A program made the position numbers and the translations under genes. The notes under the pieces were generated by a model. It made no database searches. It saw only the letters and a program-made list of their open reading frames with translations, and was not told the origin of the DNA. This document shows, piece by piece, positions 20,937 to 31,123 of a DNA stretch of 64,000 nt; positions within the stretch are counted from its first letter, which is position 1, and each line of letters opens with the position of its first letter. This DNA is from Carpediemonas membranifera (lineage: Eukaryota > Fornicata): NCBI GenBank assembly GCA_019828565.1, contig JAHDYR010000032.1, positions 1 to 64,000 on the forward strand. The letters run 5' to 3'.

Positions 20937-21977
20937 ATGTCGCAATGGGGCACATTTCTCACAGTTTTGAGCATGATGCTCTTTGGGCTTCTATTCTCCG
21001 TATACTACGCCTTTCGTCCGGTCCCCCTAGCCCAGTACGTCGACATATGGGTTGGCATTCTATTTGACTGGCTTGCATGGGCCATCAGCACCCTTTTAGA
21101 CATCTCGATGATTCTAGGTGCCACTATTGGCTACATCGCCCAGTGCAGGGATATCCGCACGCTCCACTCATCGCAGGGCTTCTCCTCGCTCGTGACTGCG
21201 ATTCTCCTCTTCTCAAACACCCTCCGCTGCTTCTGGTGGTTCGGAAGCCGCTACGACATCGCTCTTCTCATCCAGGCGATGCTCATGCTCGTTGTCCAGC
21301 TCTACCTCCTCTACCTCGCCGTCAAGTACCGCGACCCCCGCCCCCCTGTGGAGAGGACGCCGCTGCAGCTGGTGTGGGACAAGGTGAAGAACTTCTGGAA
21401 CTGGGAGAACTACTACGAGTACATGGTGGTCTATGTGCTGTTCGCAGCCTTCTTTTTCATTGTAACAATCGTCTTTGTTTACGGTCAGCTCCCCTACGTC
21501 GACCTGTACAATGAGCTCCTCGGATTCGCCGCTCTCTTGATCGAGGCAGCGCTGGGTATGCCACAAATCATCAAGAACTTCAAAAACAGGTCGACCAAGG
21601 GCCTCTCCTACATTATGATCGCCACCTGGGCATTCGGGGATACATACAAGCTAATATACTACACAATCTCCGCCCAGCCCCTCCAGTTCATTCTATGCTC
21701 AGCCATCCAGCTGTTCGACGACGTCGTGGTTCTGTGTCAGATGTGGTTCTTCAGGCCACCCCGAGTCAAGCGGCAGGCAGGCCCTGGTACGGTTGTTGCC
21801 AAGTGGCTAGCACGCATCTCCGCTTATCTGATGACCAGGAGAGTGTCGAAATTCCTCATCCGGTATGCTTTGAAGATGCTGCAAGTCGAGGTGCAGCTTA
21901 AGCCCGCGGGGTTCATGACGAAGGCGAAGAAGTCATCGCAGTTGGAGTTTACAGCAGCGCCTGAGAATGTTTTGTAG
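20937..21977 (+). CDS. PQ-loop repeat membrane protein (SLC66A2/PQLC1-like)
   Basis: This 346-aa protein has about seven membrane helices. The first half has a degenerate PQ-loop (IGYIAQCRDIRTLHSSQGFS) followed by helices with the typical NTLRCFWWFG segment. The second half has the intact PQ-loop (GMPQIIKNFKNRSTKGLS) followed by WAFGDTYKLIYY. Family members sit in lysosomal, Golgi or endosomal membranes and act as small-molecule transporters or in trafficking. PQLC1-type proteins are linked to endosome-Golgi traffic. The first PQ dipeptide is AQ here. The ATG at 20937 lies 17 bp after the previous stop, showing how tightly genes are packed. The C-terminal 60 residues are basic and cytosolic. 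Family assignment is firm; subfamily is inferred. Confidence 0.85.
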   Translation: MSQWGTFLTVLSMMLFGLLFSVYYAFRPVPLAQYVDIWVGILFDWLAWAISTLLDISMILGATIGYIAQCRDIRTLHSSQGFSSLVTAILLFSNTLRCFWWFGSRYDIALLIQAMLMLVVQLYLLYLAVKYRDPRPPVERTPLQLVWDKVKNFWNWENYYEYMVVYVLFAAFFFIVTIVFVYGQLPYVDLYNELLGFAALLIEAALGMPQIIKNFKNRSTKGLSYIMIATWAFGDTYKLIYYTISAQPLQFILCSAIQLFDDVVVLCQMWFFRPPRVKRQAGPGTVVAKWLARISAYLMTRRVSKFLIRYALKMLQVEVQLKPAGFMTKAKKSSQLEFTAAPENVL

Positions 21978-22054
21978 TCGGCCCTGCCAGTTTCTATGAA
22001 TTTTCTGTTTTGTTGTTCGGTGACGCCGCGGGCCTCAGGATTGCTATATCCCTC

Positions 22055-22483
22055 ATGCTCGACGCCGCTGAGACGTATGAGATCGTGGAGCCCCTGCATC
22101 ACATCATCCGGGACAGCCAGCACCGTCCGCCCGAGCTGAGCGGCATCACCTCCCACCTGCCTCTTGAGAAGCACGAGCCGAGGCTTATCCGCAACAGCAA
22201 GCCGAGCCCGACAGACTCGCCCATGGTGAAGACCTCGGCCTACCTCACGGTGCGGGCCGGTGCGACTGGCGGGCCCCCGAAGCCGCCCCAGCCGATTGAC
22301 TACATCATCAACGCCGTACGAGAGCTTGACCCGACCTTCAATGTCACCCCGCCCGGCAGACCCCCAGCCCGGCCACCTGGGATGTCTGTGGAGGACTACG
22401 AGGCTGTGTACCGAGAGATTGGACTCAGCATGCCGAAGACTGTGGATAATCGCCCAAGTTTGTACCAGATGGTGGTCAGGTGA
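22055..22483 (+). CDS. Hypothetical protein
   Basis: The in-frame ATG at 22055 gives 142 aa (MLDAAETYEIVEPLHH); the frame is open further upstream to about 22010 but without an ATG, so a short upstream exon is possible. The middle is proline-rich (PPKPPQPIDYIINAV, PPGRPPARPPG). Base composition and codon use match the neighbouring host genes. No domain was recognised, and there is no membrane segment or signal peptide. It follows the PQ-loop gene by 78 bp on the same strand. Confidence 0.5.
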   Translation: MLDAAETYEIVEPLHHIIRDSQHRPPELSGITSHLPLEKHEPRLIRNSKPSPTDSPMVKTSAYLTVRAGATGGPPKPPQPIDYIINAVRELDPTFNVTPPGRPPARPPGMSVEDYEAVYREIGLSMPKTVDNRPSLYQMVVR

Positions 22484-22869
22484 TACTATTACTTACCTAT
22501 TATGGTGCTGTCATGAACATGCCATGCCTCTCGAGGGTTGGCCTGAGACTCACTCCCGACTTCCCGTCAGACACAGTCCCGGTAGTCGAAATGCTTGCCA
22601 CACTCTATACACAGTACAACCAGAATATTTACGCTAGAAATCATTCCATCGCATCCATAAATGCAGGTCGAACTCGACCTCGCCATTCTCGACCTCAATG
22701 ATCGGTCGGGCATTGAAGATGTCTGCAGTTGAGACGATTGGACTTGGATACTGGGACGTTATGGTGCCGCATGAGGCTGTTTTGCTGGAAAACTGGCGTG
22801 TTCGTAAAAAGCTGGCAAACGTAGCGTTTGTCCATGGACGGGTCTCGTGCAGGACAATCGGAGTTTATT

Positions 22870-23510
22870 ATGAGCGCTTCTTCTGATGGACAGCAAGGTA
22901 CATCTGCAAAGAACTTCGGAGTGCACACTCTCAATCGTTTAATGGAATCCGACCAAAAGTGCCGTGTCACCGGCCAGAAGAACCGACCAGACGTTTCAGT
23001 CCTGGGTATGCACTAATTATTCGCTTTTACACAGCTCTTGGCCTCGATCTGAACACTCTCGACCTTCGTTTGACAGGGATGGATCCTCTCTACCCGCAGC
23101 TCGGGACCGTGTGGGCGAAAACACCACCGGACGTCAACCGCATCAACAACGACGTGTACACGCCCGCATGCTACGATATTAGGCCCCCACACGATCTGTA
23201 CAAACACGTCCACCGACTCGAGGAGCCTTCTCTTTTTTACGCATTTTACGGCATGCCCGGCGATGAGATGCAGCTAGCAGCTGCCGGTGAGCTCTACCGT
23301 CGCGGGTGGCGGTACCACATGGACAGCATGGTCTGGTTCCTTCCTGACGCAGCACAGCCGCCCATGGTCCACGAGAGGTACCAGCAGGGCAAGTTCCATT
23401 ACTGGGACAAGGCAAAATGGTGCCGCGGCGTGCGCGATAGTATGACGCTCATCAGCGACCAGCTTGAGGGCGAGCCCGAACTTCCCGATTTTATGAAGAG
23501 GGCTGAGTGA
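22870..23510 (+). CDS. CNOT2: CCR4-NOT complex subunit 2 (CNOT2/NOT2-like), one intron
   Basis: The C-terminal NOT-box domain is clear: ALGLDLN at its start, LYPQLGTVWA, FYGMPGDEMQL, AAGELYRRGWRYH and FHYWDKAKW. NOT2 scaffolds the CCR4-NOT deadenylase and contacts NOT1 and NOT3 in mRNA decay. A 29-nt intron at 23006-23034 (GTATGC donor, CACTAAT branch-like motif, TTACACAG end) joins the two exons exactly at the conserved ALGLDLN motif, which supports it strongly. From the ATG at 22870 the product is 203 aa; an in-frame ATG at 22834 would give 215 aa. Both are much shorter than animal or fungal CNOT2, which have a long N-terminal extension. Confidence 0.88.
23006..23034 (+). other. 29-nt spliceosomal intron in CNOT2
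   Basis: GTATGC at the 5' end, ACTAAT in the middle and ACACAG at the 3' end. Removal restores the conserved NOT-box sequence in frame. Confidence 0.85.
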
Positions 23511-23804
23511 GTGTGCTGCCGCATGTTAAATATTTCCCGCCATAATAAGCTTGACTGGCCGATTCTTCAGCTGCGTGATTAACTGGCAATAGCTGGCTGG
23601 GTTCGCGGTACGTTCGTCCGACTTCTAGAACCGCGAGGTCGGCGTCAGACCGTCAGGCAGCAGGCGCCATCGCAGCGACCCAGGGAGTTGGCTTGGTACG
23701 CTTAGGGAACAACTCATGAGCTGTACGTGAGGACGCACTCAGCCCTACCATCGTCCGACGCTGAGTCGCCATTTGAAAGTCGCTCGCAGCGACAAGATCA
23801 CAGA

Positions 23805-24845
23805 ATGAATGAATTCGACCATTCAAGGCCGAGAAAGACTGGAAATGTGATGCTGTACATCATATTATTCCATTTCTTCAGTCTTTGTCTCCTGAGCATT
23901 TCTCTATTTGTCAGTGTTGTCGGTTTTACCCCCGAACTTGGACGTATAGGCGATGAGCATCACTATGCGCACAATGACGGCTCTTCTGAAGAGGAAATCG
24001 TTCACATGCACCACCCACCCGTTGTTCCTGGCACACTTCTCGTCATCCTTGCATCCCACACTGTGCCCATCGCGCTCCTCCTCGCCAAGGCAAGAAGCAC
24101 ATCCTTTATAGAGGAGTCATACTCCACTTCTAAGGACCCCGACGCCTATGTTCCCCTGCAGGACCCGGTTGCTCGGCGGGCTAGGGCCCACACCGTCGGC
24201 CTGTTCTCATCGTGTGTCGTCGTTGCGTTCTTGTGTTTCTGGGTCGCCGAGAGCGTGCTTGAGTTCGCACTAGAGGTTTACACAACGAAGCAGACCTTCT
24301 GTCTCGTCGGCACGCCCTTCCATGCCGCAGCCGTCGTGTGCGGCCTGGCCTCTATCCTGGTCACCGTATGTTATTCTCTCAGTCACAAGGCCATTGCCTC
24401 AGCCGTTGTGCTGCCGTATACTCTGCCACTCGCCCTTGCTGACATGGTAGCAGCCGCGCTTGTCGTCGTCGGCTTCTTCTCCACTGTGCCAGCCTCTCTG
24501 GCCGCCATGCCCGGCATACTCGCCCTGTCCCAGTCAGCCTTCTGCATGCCGGCCCTCGCTGCAGTATTCATTGCCCTCACGATCCGGGCTAAATCACTTG
24601 GCGCCATCCTCCTGCAGGGTGACTGCGAGGAAGCCCCCTCCCTGGTCCCAGGTCTTATGGCCCTCGCCGATGACGGCATCACAGTGGACTCGTGCCATGT
24701 CTGGTGGCCAGGACCGGGCGTGAGGCTGGCCGGGGTGAGGGTCCGCGCAGACCGGGCTGATGATGGGGCGAGGGTCGCTGTCAGGAGGGTGCTTGAAGAC
24801 GCTGGCATGCACGACTGCACGGTGGAGGTCGTATACGCCGGGTAG
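23805..24845 (+). CDS. Multi-pass membrane protein, possibly CDF (cation diffusion facilitator)-like
   Basis: I chose the ATG at 23805 (MNEFDHSRPRK) because upstream in-frame codons lack an ATG; the product is 346 aa. There are about six hydrophobic segments, a His-rich loop after the first (DEHHYAHNDG and HMHHPP), and a C-terminal soluble domain of about 70 aa (GITVDSCHVWWPGPGVRL, VRVRAD, RRVLEDAG) whose pattern resembles the cytosolic domain of CDF zinc/manganese transporters. The HxxxD metal sites expected in TM2 and TM5 are not intact (FHAAA, LADMVAA). It may be a CDF relative without transport activity, or another family with a similar tail. Confidence 0.45.
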   Translation: MNEFDHSRPRKTGNVMLYIILFHFFSLCLLSISLFVSVVGFTPELGRIGDEHHYAHNDGSSEEEIVHMHHPPVVPGTLLVILASHTVPIALLLAKARSTSFIEESYSTSKDPDAYVPLQDPVARRARAHTVGLFSSCVVVAFLCFWVAESVLEFALEVYTTKQTFCLVGTPFHAAAVVCGLASILVTVCYSLSHKAIASAVVLPYTLPLALADMVAAALVVVGFFSTVPASLAAMPGILALSQSAFCMPALAAVFIALTIRAKSLGAILLQGDCEEAPSLVPGLMALADDGITVDSCHVWWPGPGVRLAGVRVRADRADDGARVAVRRVLEDAGMHDCTVEVVYAG

Positions 24846-24887
24846 TACTGGAGTCCGGTCTATTAGTCTGGATGCTAGTCATTTATA

Positions 24888-25100
24888 ATGATTAAGTCGG
24901 TGCAGTCGACATGCCCGTATGGTAAATGCCACTTCATCGTCAGCGACGAATGTCTCACTAAAAGTGGCATTAGCTACGTCAGCGCTCGCCGCGTTGATCT
25001 GTTGGGATGCAGACGCTGCGGGGACCATGAGATAGACCCCCATAGAGCTCCACTCAGCTGCCCAAAGACAATTGCAGGCGCTTCGTCCTCGCCGTCATAA
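24888..25100 (+). CDS. Small cysteine-rich protein, possible zinc ribbon
   Basis: A 70-aa frame from an ATG at 24888 just after a TTATAA box. It contains CPYGKCH, a lone Cys in DEC, and CRRCGDHE, followed by a further Cys, so six to seven Cys/His residues could form one zinc site. The spacing (C-x4-C ... C-x2-C) is ribbon-like. No homologue was recognised. It could be a real small gene or a chance frame; the promoter-like box and Cys pattern favour a gene. Confidence 0.4.
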   Translation: MIKSVQSTCPYGKCHFIVSDECLTKSGISYVSARRVDLLGCRRCGDHEIDPHRAPLSCPKTIAGASSSPS

Positions 25101-25320
25101 GCGTCACCGGTGTCATGAAGAGCTCAGCACTCGCAACGTCACTCGAAGTCAACCCGGCATCTCGCCCCACGTCACACTGACATGCCGGAACTCGAAGGTC
25201 GTCCACGGTTTGGAAAACCAGCAGATGTATGATGACATAAGCGCCTGTCGAACTGTGTTGGCGAGTCAATGCATTCAGCTATTTAGTGATCCTTAAATAT
25301 TGTTTGACAGACAAGCACGA

Positions 25321-27604
25321 ATGACTGAAGTTACGAAAGACACTGAATTGGAGCCGATTTTCACTAGTTTGTGGCACATCTAGGTATTACACAGCAATTG
25401 ATCGGCTTTTGGAAGAGAATAACCTGCAGGACATTGTCAAGAGTATTGATCAGGCCAATCTCCCCAATGTAACGCTGTACATCGAGCAAGTTGTCGATAA
25501 CTCTCCTCTTGACCAGCGTGTTGCTCTTCTCAACACCCTTCGCGGCATCCAGCTCCACTTTGGTGGTGAGATCGAGGGCTTTCTCACCGCACTGAGAGTG
25601 TTCCATCTCACCAACGACCCCACGCTCGTCCAAGACAGCTTCAACCGTGTCCAGGACAACCACGACATGCTTCACCAGATGTGCTTCATCCTTGCCGCCA
25701 ACGGGCAGGTTTCCCTTGCCCCCTCGGACCTTGACAACGTCTCAAAGTCAATACTCGGCAATAGACTCCTTTCCCGGACGTTCAACCTGCTTGCTGATAG
25801 ACTTGACCTCAACGAGCCCAAGACCCTCGAGGCCATCTTCCGTTCCCACGATGCAGACGGCACGAGGGTCCGCCCCTCACTGCTTGGTACAGACACCGTT
25901 TCGATGCTCGACTCCCTCGTCAACGCTGTTGTGAACGCTGGATTCGGCACTGACGGCCTCTTCACCTCGGTCGAGAAGCGCAGCCCTGATCCCGCAGCTC
26001 ATGTCGCGGGCATCAACAGACTTGTCATGACTGCATCGCTCGGCTTCATCCACATGTGGTCTTTCGACGAGGGACCCAACAAGATCGCGCCCTATCTCCT
26101 ATGCGAGGACAACGACGTTGTTGCCGGCGCCTGTCTTGCACTCGGTACCGTCTTTGCGGGTGTCCAGTCCGATTACGACGTTCCTCTGCACATGTTGACG
26201 CCACACCTCTCCAGCAGCGAGGAACGCATCAGAGTCTGCGCCGCTCTCGGCATCGGCATAGCGTACGCTGGCACGGATCGCGGGGATGTCGTCGAGACAC
26301 TTCTTAGCGCCGATATTCAAGGCGACTACCGCTTTGGCGCCCATATCGCCCTTGCTGTGGGCCTCATCGCCATCCGCACCGGCAATGCAGCGTACGCCAA
26401 CATCGTCATCGCACTAACAGCCGAGGTCCCGGCCGAGACGATCGAGGCGTCCCAGTACACCAAGCTGTACGCCCTCTCCCTCGCTCTGATGTTCTTTGGC
26501 CAGAAGGACGCCGAGAGCACCGTTGCAGACGACCTACTCACAGCCTGGCCGGACAAGCCCAGAGCCATGGCCGCGGCCCTTGTCCGCGCCACGGCCATTG
26601 CCGGCCACTCTGACGTCCTCGCCCACCAGGATGCAGCCCACAGCCTCGCCGCCCTTCTTTCCGAAGATCGTACAGTCGAGTCTGACTTTATCAAGAAGAA
26701 GAGCGAAGACGACGCCAACCCCGGTCTGTCAGACAAGCCCACCTCACTTGCAGCCATGTTTGCTGCCCGGGACCAGCCGAAGAGCGCGCCAGTTCCGACC
26801 GACGAAGCGTCGCCGCTTCCCCCGACCCTGATGGCCCTCTCCCTTGGCCACCTCGGCGACGACCTCACCCAGCCCCTGCTCGGCCGTCTCTTCGACCGCA
26901 TCCACCACTACGGAACCACCGCATCCCAGCGAGTACTGCCTCTGGCGGCCTCCATGGGCTCTCTCGGCGTCCCTGACCAGGCTCTCGCCGCGGGACTCCA
27001 CCGCATGGCCCACAACTCGGATGAAGCGGCGTCGTTCAATGCGATCGTAAGCCTGGGATTGCTGGGTGCCGGTACCGGCGACGCGCACATTGCCCAGACG
27101 CTGAAGACGCTGAGGAAGTACTACAAGAGCTCTTCAGTGCACCAGGGCGCTGTCAGGCTCGCCCACGGCCTCCTCCATGCCGGCAAGGGTCTGATTGGCG
27201 TCCATACCGTTCACATGGACAAGAAACTTCTTCGCCCCACCGCCATTGCCGGTATTCTCACGACAGCACTGGCGATGTGCTCCCACGAGAGCTTCCTCAA
27301 GGAGGATATGATCCTCTTCTTCCCCCTCGCCCTTGCTATGACGCCCAGGTGCGTCTCGACGGTGGATGCGGCGCTCAACCCCATCGGCGCTTCTGTGAAG
27401 GTAGGTCAGAAGATCGATATTGTCGGTCTCGCCGGAAAGCCTCGCAAGATCGCTGGCTTCCAGTCGCATGTGTCTCCGGTTGTCTGCGGGCTTGATAACG
27501 TGGCCGAGGTCGTTGAGGGCGAGTTTGAGCCACTGACTTCGTTGCACGAGGGTGTCCTCATTTGCAAGGTCCACAAGGATGTCGAGCATGACGATGTCGA
27601 TTAG
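25321..27604 (+). CDS. RPN1: 26S proteasome regulatory subunit Rpn1 (PSMD2), one intron
   Basis: This is the large base subunit of the 19S particle, which docks ubiquitin receptors and Usp14/Ubp6. Recognisable Rpn1 features are MTASLGFIHMWSFDEG, the PC-repeat blocks (VAGACLALGTVFAGV, RVCAALGIGIAYAG, FGAHIALAVGLIAI), the C-terminal PC repeats (NAIVSLGLLGAGTGD) and the final beta domain (KIDIVGLAGKPRKIAGFQ). A 28-nt intron at 25367-25394 (GTTTGT donor, TTACACAG end) joins a short exon from the ATG at 25321 (MTEVTKDTELEPIF) in frame. The spliced product is 751 aa, shorter than the roughly 900 aa of animals, largely in the acidic spacer and N-terminus. Assignment is secure; the first exon is inferred from splice signals. 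Confidence 0.92.
25367..25394 (+). other. 28-nt spliceosomal intron in Rpn1
   Basis: GTTTGT donor and TTACACAG acceptor. Without removal the ATG-started frame ends at TAG 25381-25383. Confidence 0.65.
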
Positions 27605-27896
27605 TGTTATAAATACTGGCAGATATGGCCATTTGTCTCGGTGATCTAGAAGTACCCATGACAGGATGGGCGGCGCGCCTCGCCTTCGGTGCCAGGGCAA
27701 CCAACCCCAACGACGGCCATGATTGGCCTCGGATTGGGCCAAGCCATAGTTCTGGATTAGACAAAGATATGTCTGCAACAGTCCCCTGGCGTGCAGTAGC
27801 ACTGTGCAAAAGCGTCGTTTATGTTGACAAGGGGGCACATGTATACCGTAAAACGAGCGGCCAAAAATTCCATTGAACACACAAGCAGACCAGGCA

Positions 27897-28442
27897 ATGG
27901 CCGAATACAACAGACACAGGGACGATGGCAAGACCGTTCGTATTGGGAACTGGGTTGCCGAGCTTCAGCTCCAGGAGTCCATGAATGGCGTGCCCAAGAA
28001 CTTGAACTGTCCCACGGCCTACCTATCGGCGTTCGACAACCAGGAGGCCGTGTACGAGTCCACAACACGGTCGATGCATGCGAATCCCAGTGACAGGAAC
28101 ACTGGCAGATCAGTCCACGTTGTTAACAAGAAGACGGTGCCCTTCGAGCCAGTCTTGCCCAAGCCCAAGAACGGCCACGCATCGTCAATCGTCTTCGACG
28201 ACGGCGAGGATAAGTTCATGAGCACGAAGCAGATGGAGGAAGCCGCGATCAGGGAGCTCACACCGGCCCCAGAGAACGACACCAACGACAATGTCGACCT
28301 GGACGAGCCGATCTCCTTCTACACGGAGAAGCAGCACCACATCTTCCACAGCAAGGTCGGGGGCAAGGCCCGGTTCGCCAAGTGCACCGACTTCAGCGCG
28401 CCGACCGAGCTTTACGGCAAGGGCGCCGTCCACATCGAGTGA
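27897..28442 (+). CDS. Hypothetical protein, 181 aa
   Basis: Starts at the ATG at 27897 (MAEYNRHRDDGKTVRIGNW). It is soluble and polar, with no membrane segment. The pattern of a GNWVAEL motif near the start and KCTDFSAP near the end, with short Pro/Asn-rich spacers, resembles small axonemal or microtubule-inner proteins of flagellates, but I cannot name a family. Codon use matches neighbouring genes and it ends in a clean TGA. Confidence 0.55.
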   Translation: MAEYNRHRDDGKTVRIGNWVAELQLQESMNGVPKNLNCPTAYLSAFDNQEAVYESTTRSMHANPSDRNTGRSVHVVNKKTVPFEPVLPKPKNGHASSIVFDDGEDKFMSTKQMEEAAIRELTPAPENDTNDNVDLDEPISFYTEKQHHIFHSKVGGKARFAKCTDFSAPTELYGKGAVHIE

Positions 28443-28542
28443 GGGGCCACGAGTAGGCGTTGTAAATACGGATCACGAGGACGAATACTGGCGGAGGTCT
28501 GCTGGTGACCGGTGATTGATCCGGACGGGATTTACGTGAGGG

Positions 28543-28551
28543 TATATAAAT
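28543..28551 (+). promoter_or_regulatory. TATA-like box
   Basis: TATATAAAT lies 52 bp before the ATG at 28603. Similar boxes precede several other host genes here. Confidence 0.5.
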
Positions 28552-28602
28552 CGTGTTTATGCGATTGCCACTTGGTGCCTCGGCGAGACTGTAACACGGA
28601 GG

Positions 28603-29460
28603 ATGGTTCAGCTACCAGCCCGTTTCAGCTATCACGTGAGCTTAAAAGACATTGGAACATCTAGCATCGTTCCTCTGCCCATTTTCCTCGCCTTTCGCAC
28701 GATTTCTGTCGTTCTTGTTCTTTTCACCGTTGCCCTGGGAATATACACCCGTCGTGCTGAGTTTTTTGTCCAGTTTACCAACCAAATGATGCTAGTATCA
28801 CTAGCCTACATGATTTCGGCCTGGATTGTTACGTACCGCTACATCCGCTGCCTGCTGTACGGTGACGTTGCTCAGGACGTCGCGTTCTTCGAGGAGCCGC
28901 GGCCCTCCCGCCTTGCCAAGACCACGTGGATCCTATTCCAGGTGGCGTTTTCTACGGAGGTCATTGTCACGTCTGTGTTCTGGCTGCTGCTGCTGGACGA
29001 GTTCAACACGGAGCACGGCCTGCTCGACTGGATATACGGTGTCTGCAGCCACGGGGCAGTGCTCGGCATCCTTGTCATCGAGCTCCTGACGACCAAGATT
29101 CGGTTTGTCCGGCTGCACCACTCGTACGTGACTGCGACCCTCACACTCTACGTCACGATCGCCAGCGTCGCATTTTACCGATTCAACCACATGATCTACT
29201 TCTTCTGCGACCTAGCAGTGCCCATCCACCGCGTGATCGTGATGATGATCTTCCTCATGGGTGCCGTGTGCTTCGAGCTCGGCCGCCTGCTCTGTCTGCT
29301 GAGAGACTTCATACTCCAGCTGCTCGGCATCAACATCGTCGTCCCAGTCATCCGGAAGCACAAGAAGCTCGAGCGGCTCCCCATCGAGGAGATGAAACCC
29401 CGTATCGTCCGCGAACGCCGCATGCCCGACGGCCGAGTGAGGGCACACAGCTTCCACTGA
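28603..29460 (+). CDS. Seven-helix membrane protein, Rolling stone-like
   Basis: A 285-aa protein from the ATG at 28603 with about seven hydrophobic helices. The segment FVQFTNQMMLVSLAYM followed by a helix, a loop with KTTWILFQVAFSTEVIVT, SHGAVLGILVIELL and a final helix with a basic tail (IRKHKKLERLPIEEM) fits the Rolling stone / FAR-17a-like layout (FTNQ or LTNW motif at the start of helix 2). Members of this broad group are poorly characterised membrane proteins, and some relatives are lipid hydrolases. Catalytic residues of the hydrolase relatives are not evident. The family call is tentative. Confidence 0.45.
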   Translation: MVQLPARFSYHVSLKDIGTSSIVPLPIFLAFRTISVVLVLFTVALGIYTRRAEFFVQFTNQMMLVSLAYMISAWIVTYRYIRCLLYGDVAQDVAFFEEPRPSRLAKTTWILFQVAFSTEVIVTSVFWLLLLDEFNTEHGLLDWIYGVCSHGAVLGILVIELLTTKIRFVRLHHSYVTATLTLYVTIASVAFYRFNHMIYFFCDLAVPIHRVIVMMIFLMGAVCFELGRLLCLLRDFILQLLGINIVVPVIRKHKKLERLPIEEMKPRIVRERRMPDGRVRAHSFH

Positions 29461-29996
29461 AAGCCATAGTTTGCGGCCATCGGACATAGCATGGATTAAA
29501 CCCCAGTATTCCCCTGGTTCTTGGACTCGTCGAAGCGGCTGATAGCTTTGGTCAGCTCTGAAATCATAATCAGACGAGAGCTGTGATGGCCGGCTTGGCG
29601 GTCACCTGATGCCATGACCCGACTTACAGATATCTGGCGAGATCTACCGAATCTATTTCTGCACTTCGAAGTGAACCAAGGGTACTCTGTGCTTTACTGT
29701 CTTGACCCGGAACTTCTACTATCCACGGAGACCAGGACCCACGTAGACCAAATGAGTAAATCAATTTGCCTGAGGCAGTGCTTCTCGGCCGTTGACTACT
29801 AAGCACCCCACCCAACCCGCTACTTACCCTTTACATGAGTTGGCTCATAAACGGAACAATCAACAAGGATCTCACACTGTTGAAATAGATGATGGGCATC
29901 GGAGAACGTGCCCTCTGTGCAAACGAGGGCACGAGGGATATTTTGAGATGAACGCGATCAGACACCTGACCCTTGCAGTCAGTCGACCGAATCACA
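29461..29996. other. Intergenic with an uncertain small ORF
   Basis: A 62-codon ATG frame at 29614-29802 (MTRLTDIWRDLPNLFLHF) could be a small gene or an exon. A CPLCKRGH motif near 29910-29935 in another frame could be part of a zinc-binding exon leading into the ORF at 29997. Neither is certain. Confidence 0.3.
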
Positions 29997-30179
29997 ATGG
30001 ACGACATCCGCTTGATCCTAGCAGACAGCCTGGCGCACTCCCTGGCTGAGGGAGTCACCAGTGCCACCACACGAGTCGGCCATCTGTCGATCGACCGCCT
30101 CCGACAGGCCGCCATAGTCTCTGCTGCCCGCGGGGCCCCCATCGTGACCGCGACCGAGTCCGTGCCCTGGCCGCCTTAG
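29997..30179 (+). CDS. Small hypothetical protein, 60 aa
   Basis: ATG at 29997, MDDIRLILADSLAHSLAEG. It has a helical N-terminal half and no membrane segment. The frame lies between two real genes on the same strand and has host-like codon use. It may be the last exon of a larger gene that begins upstream. Not recognised. Confidence 0.4.
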   Translation: MDDIRLILADSLAHSLAEGVTSATTRVGHLSIDRLRQAAIVSAARGAPIVTATESVPWPP

Positions 30180-30228
30180 TCCACCCCATCCCATCCCATG
30201 TACATACATTTACCCTTATGTAACCGTG

Positions 30229-30235
30229 TATAAAT
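30229..30235 (+). promoter_or_regulatory. TATA-like box
   Basis: TATAAAT 27 bp before the ATG at 30263. Confidence 0.5.
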
Positions 30236-30262
30236 GAGTCTTAATCAACCACTCTCAGAAGG

Positions 30263-31123
30263 ATGGCGGCGACTCTTGTCTCATCCTCTCTGATCAGGAA
30301 GCCTAAGGCGATTAGCTTACTACATACACCACCATTATCAGCCCTACGGCCAGAAGCATCTATCGCGACACTTCCAAACCCACCAACGGCAACACTTCTG
30401 CTTGGATGGCTTGGAAGCAACAATAGAAAGCTCAGACGGTACTCAGAAGCATACGCTGGTATGGGAATTCCATCTATTGGCTTTGTGCCGCCTATGTGGT
30501 ACTGGACGAAGCCCGACCTTCGTCAGAAGTCCATGCTCACGCTCATGGACCGACTTGAGGCCGCCCTGGAGGCCCAGTCCTTCGCCAACAGCACGCCTAG
30601 ACTGGTTGTGCACGCGTTCAGCAACAACGGCGCCCTTGCGCTGTCCGAGCTCTTTGCAGGGCTCGGTACCAGCCGCTATCCTCTCATCGCCAGGGACCTC
30701 CGCGTCATACTCGACTCCGCCCCAGCACCAGTCGACCCGGACGTATTCTCCAGGGCGATGTCGGCGGTGGCGTGCGCCCAGGTGCGGCGGGGCCGGCCAC
30801 CCGTTTACACGTCGCCCGTGACCCACGCCATGCGGCCCCTGTTCCGCCTCATCTCCGCTAGGGTGCATGAGATCGACATCCCAACGCAGCTTCTGACCCG
30901 GTGGCTCGACTGGCCCGCGCTGCTGCTGTACAGTCGGACGGACGCGTGTGTCGGATTCGGTCACGTCGAGCGGTTCGGCCACGCTCTCCAGGGGCGAGGG
31001 AATGCTGTGACTGGCTTCGAGTTCCAGGACTCCTACCATTGCGCCCACATTCTGAAGTTCCCATCGTTGTACCGGGCCATCATCCGCCACTACCTGCTGA
31101 CGACAGGCGCCAGGCTCGGGTAG
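30263..31123 (+). CDS. TMEM53: TMEM53-like alpha/beta-hydrolase-fold protein (DUF829)
   Basis: A 286-aa protein from the ATG at 30263. Family features in order: TLLLGWLGSNNRKLRRYSE (first strand and helix), the nucleophile-elbow-like FSNNGALALSEL, ILDSAPAPVDP, the LLYSRTDACVGF strand carrying the acid, and a late His in DSYHCAHILKFPSLYR. This order is typical of DUF829/TMEM53, whose animal member is a nuclear-envelope protein modulating BMP signalling and whose fungal and protist members are uncharacterised. The putative Ser (FSNNG), Asp (SRTD) and His (YHCAH) triad is preserved. The gene directly precedes the insertion site of retroelement E1. Confidence 0.8.
   Translation: MAATLVSSSLIRKPKAISLLHTPPLSALRPEASIATLPNPPTATLLLGWLGSNNRKLRRYSEAYAGMGIPSIGFVPPMWYWTKPDLRQKSMLTLMDRLEAALEAQSFANSTPRLVVHAFSNNGALALSELFAGLGTSRYPLIARDLRVILDSAPAPVDPDVFSRAMSAVACAQVRRGRPPVYTSPVTHAMRPLFRLISARVHEIDIPTQLLTRWLDWPALLLYSRTDACVGFGHVERFGHALQGRGNAVTGFEFQDSYHCAHILKFPSLYRAIIRHYLLTTGARLG

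Noticed and set aside
26326-27931. Minus-strand frames of 190-265 aa opposite Rpn1
   Set aside because: Shadows of a conserved gene; arginine- and alanine-rich composition typical of antisense GC-rich coding DNA.
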